30,131 bases of DNA from an uncultured Acetatifactor sp. (GTDB lineage Bacteria; Bacillota; Clostridia; Lachnospirales; Lachnospiraceae). The notes under the pieces are model-generated. The model had not been told where the DNA came from. It searched no databases and saw only the letters and a list, made by a program, of their open reading frames with translations. The stretch covers positions 1,865-31,995 of the forward strand of contig CAJUGH010000043.1 of the NCBI GenBank assembly GCA_910586215.1. Direction: 5' to 3'. Positions 30,077 through 30,131 of this stretch are shown one piece after another (position 1 is the first letter of the stretch; every line of letters starts with the position of its first letter). A program made the position numbers and the translations under genes.

Positions 30077-30131
30077 TGGAACCTATAGGGCTCGAACCTA
30101 TGACCCTCTGCTTGTAAGGCAGATGCTCTCC
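30077..30131 (-). tRNA. tRNA-Val (anticodon TAC), 5' end beyond the window
   Basis: The 3' part of a tRNA: end of the D-stem (GAGC), anticodon stem TCTGC/GCAGA with loop CTTACAA (TAC), T-stem ATAGG/CCTAT with TTCGAGC, acceptor AGGTTCC and discriminator A. The 5' acceptor and most of the D-arm lie outside the window. It is 23 bp upstream of tRNA-Met in the same operon. Confidence 0.93.

Noticed and set aside
1..30131. Defence island, prophage, insertion sequence or biosynthetic cluster
   Set aside because: No transposase, integrase, phage structural, nuclease-toxin or synthase genes were found in any frame.

Overview
The window reads as chromosomal DNA from a moderately GC-rich Firmicute, most likely a Lachnospiraceae (Clostridium cluster XIVa) gut anaerobe. 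Supporting this are strong AGGAGG-type ribosome binding sites, consensus sigma-A promoters, a Cys T-box leader, a Spo0H-type sigma factor, and a gene order (ispF, cysE, cysS, mrnC, rlmB, sigH) that matches the conserved Firmicute ispDF-gltX-cysES-mrnC-rlmB-yacP-sigH neighbourhood. The genus cannot be fixed from sequence alone.

Layout. 1-230: repeats and foldable DNA downstream of mgtE. 230-2545: mgtE and a YigZ/IMPACT gene, both on the minus strand. 2590-5660: a class A penicillin-binding protein with a structured leader and a bidirectional terminator. 5700-10500: small conserved proteins, a MATE exporter, thiamine pyrophosphokinase, a lipoprotein and a methyltransferase. 10570-10770: tRNA-Thr with its own promoter and terminator. 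10812-16055: a TetR regulator and a very large RND exporter behind a promoter with a palindromic operator. 16165-16658: two decayed 3' gene fragments. 16659-24200: sigH, rlmB, an inserted alpha-galactosidase/AraC module, mrnC, cysS and cysE under a Cys T-box. 24195-29807: a Sel1-repeat/receiver fusion, ispF and a DEAD-box helicase. 29937-30131: end of a tRNA operon (Met, Val) with its terminator.

How the genes fit together. cysE makes O-acetylserine, the cysteine precursor, cysS charges tRNA-Cys, and mrnC matures 23S rRNA. They share one transcript controlled by uncharged tRNA-Cys. rlmB methylates 23S rRNA and sigH is the stationary-phase/sporulation sigma factor. The RND pump and TetR gene look like a self-regulated efflux operon. 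The alpha-galactosidase and its divergent AraC regulator form a sugar-utilisation cassette inserted into the housekeeping cluster.

No defence island, CRISPR array, prophage or biosynthetic cluster was found. The least explained signals are: (i) a near-identical 31-nt hairpin-plus-spacer element directly before the Shine-Dalgarno of two unrelated genes, the PBP and rlmB; (ii) a compact multi-stem fold flanked by 26-bp tandem repeats and a large hairpin after mgtE; (iii) a 952-residue protein joining an unrecognised N-terminal domain, about 13 Sel1 repeats and an atypical receiver domain; and (iv) repeated addition of disordered tails to housekeeping enzymes.
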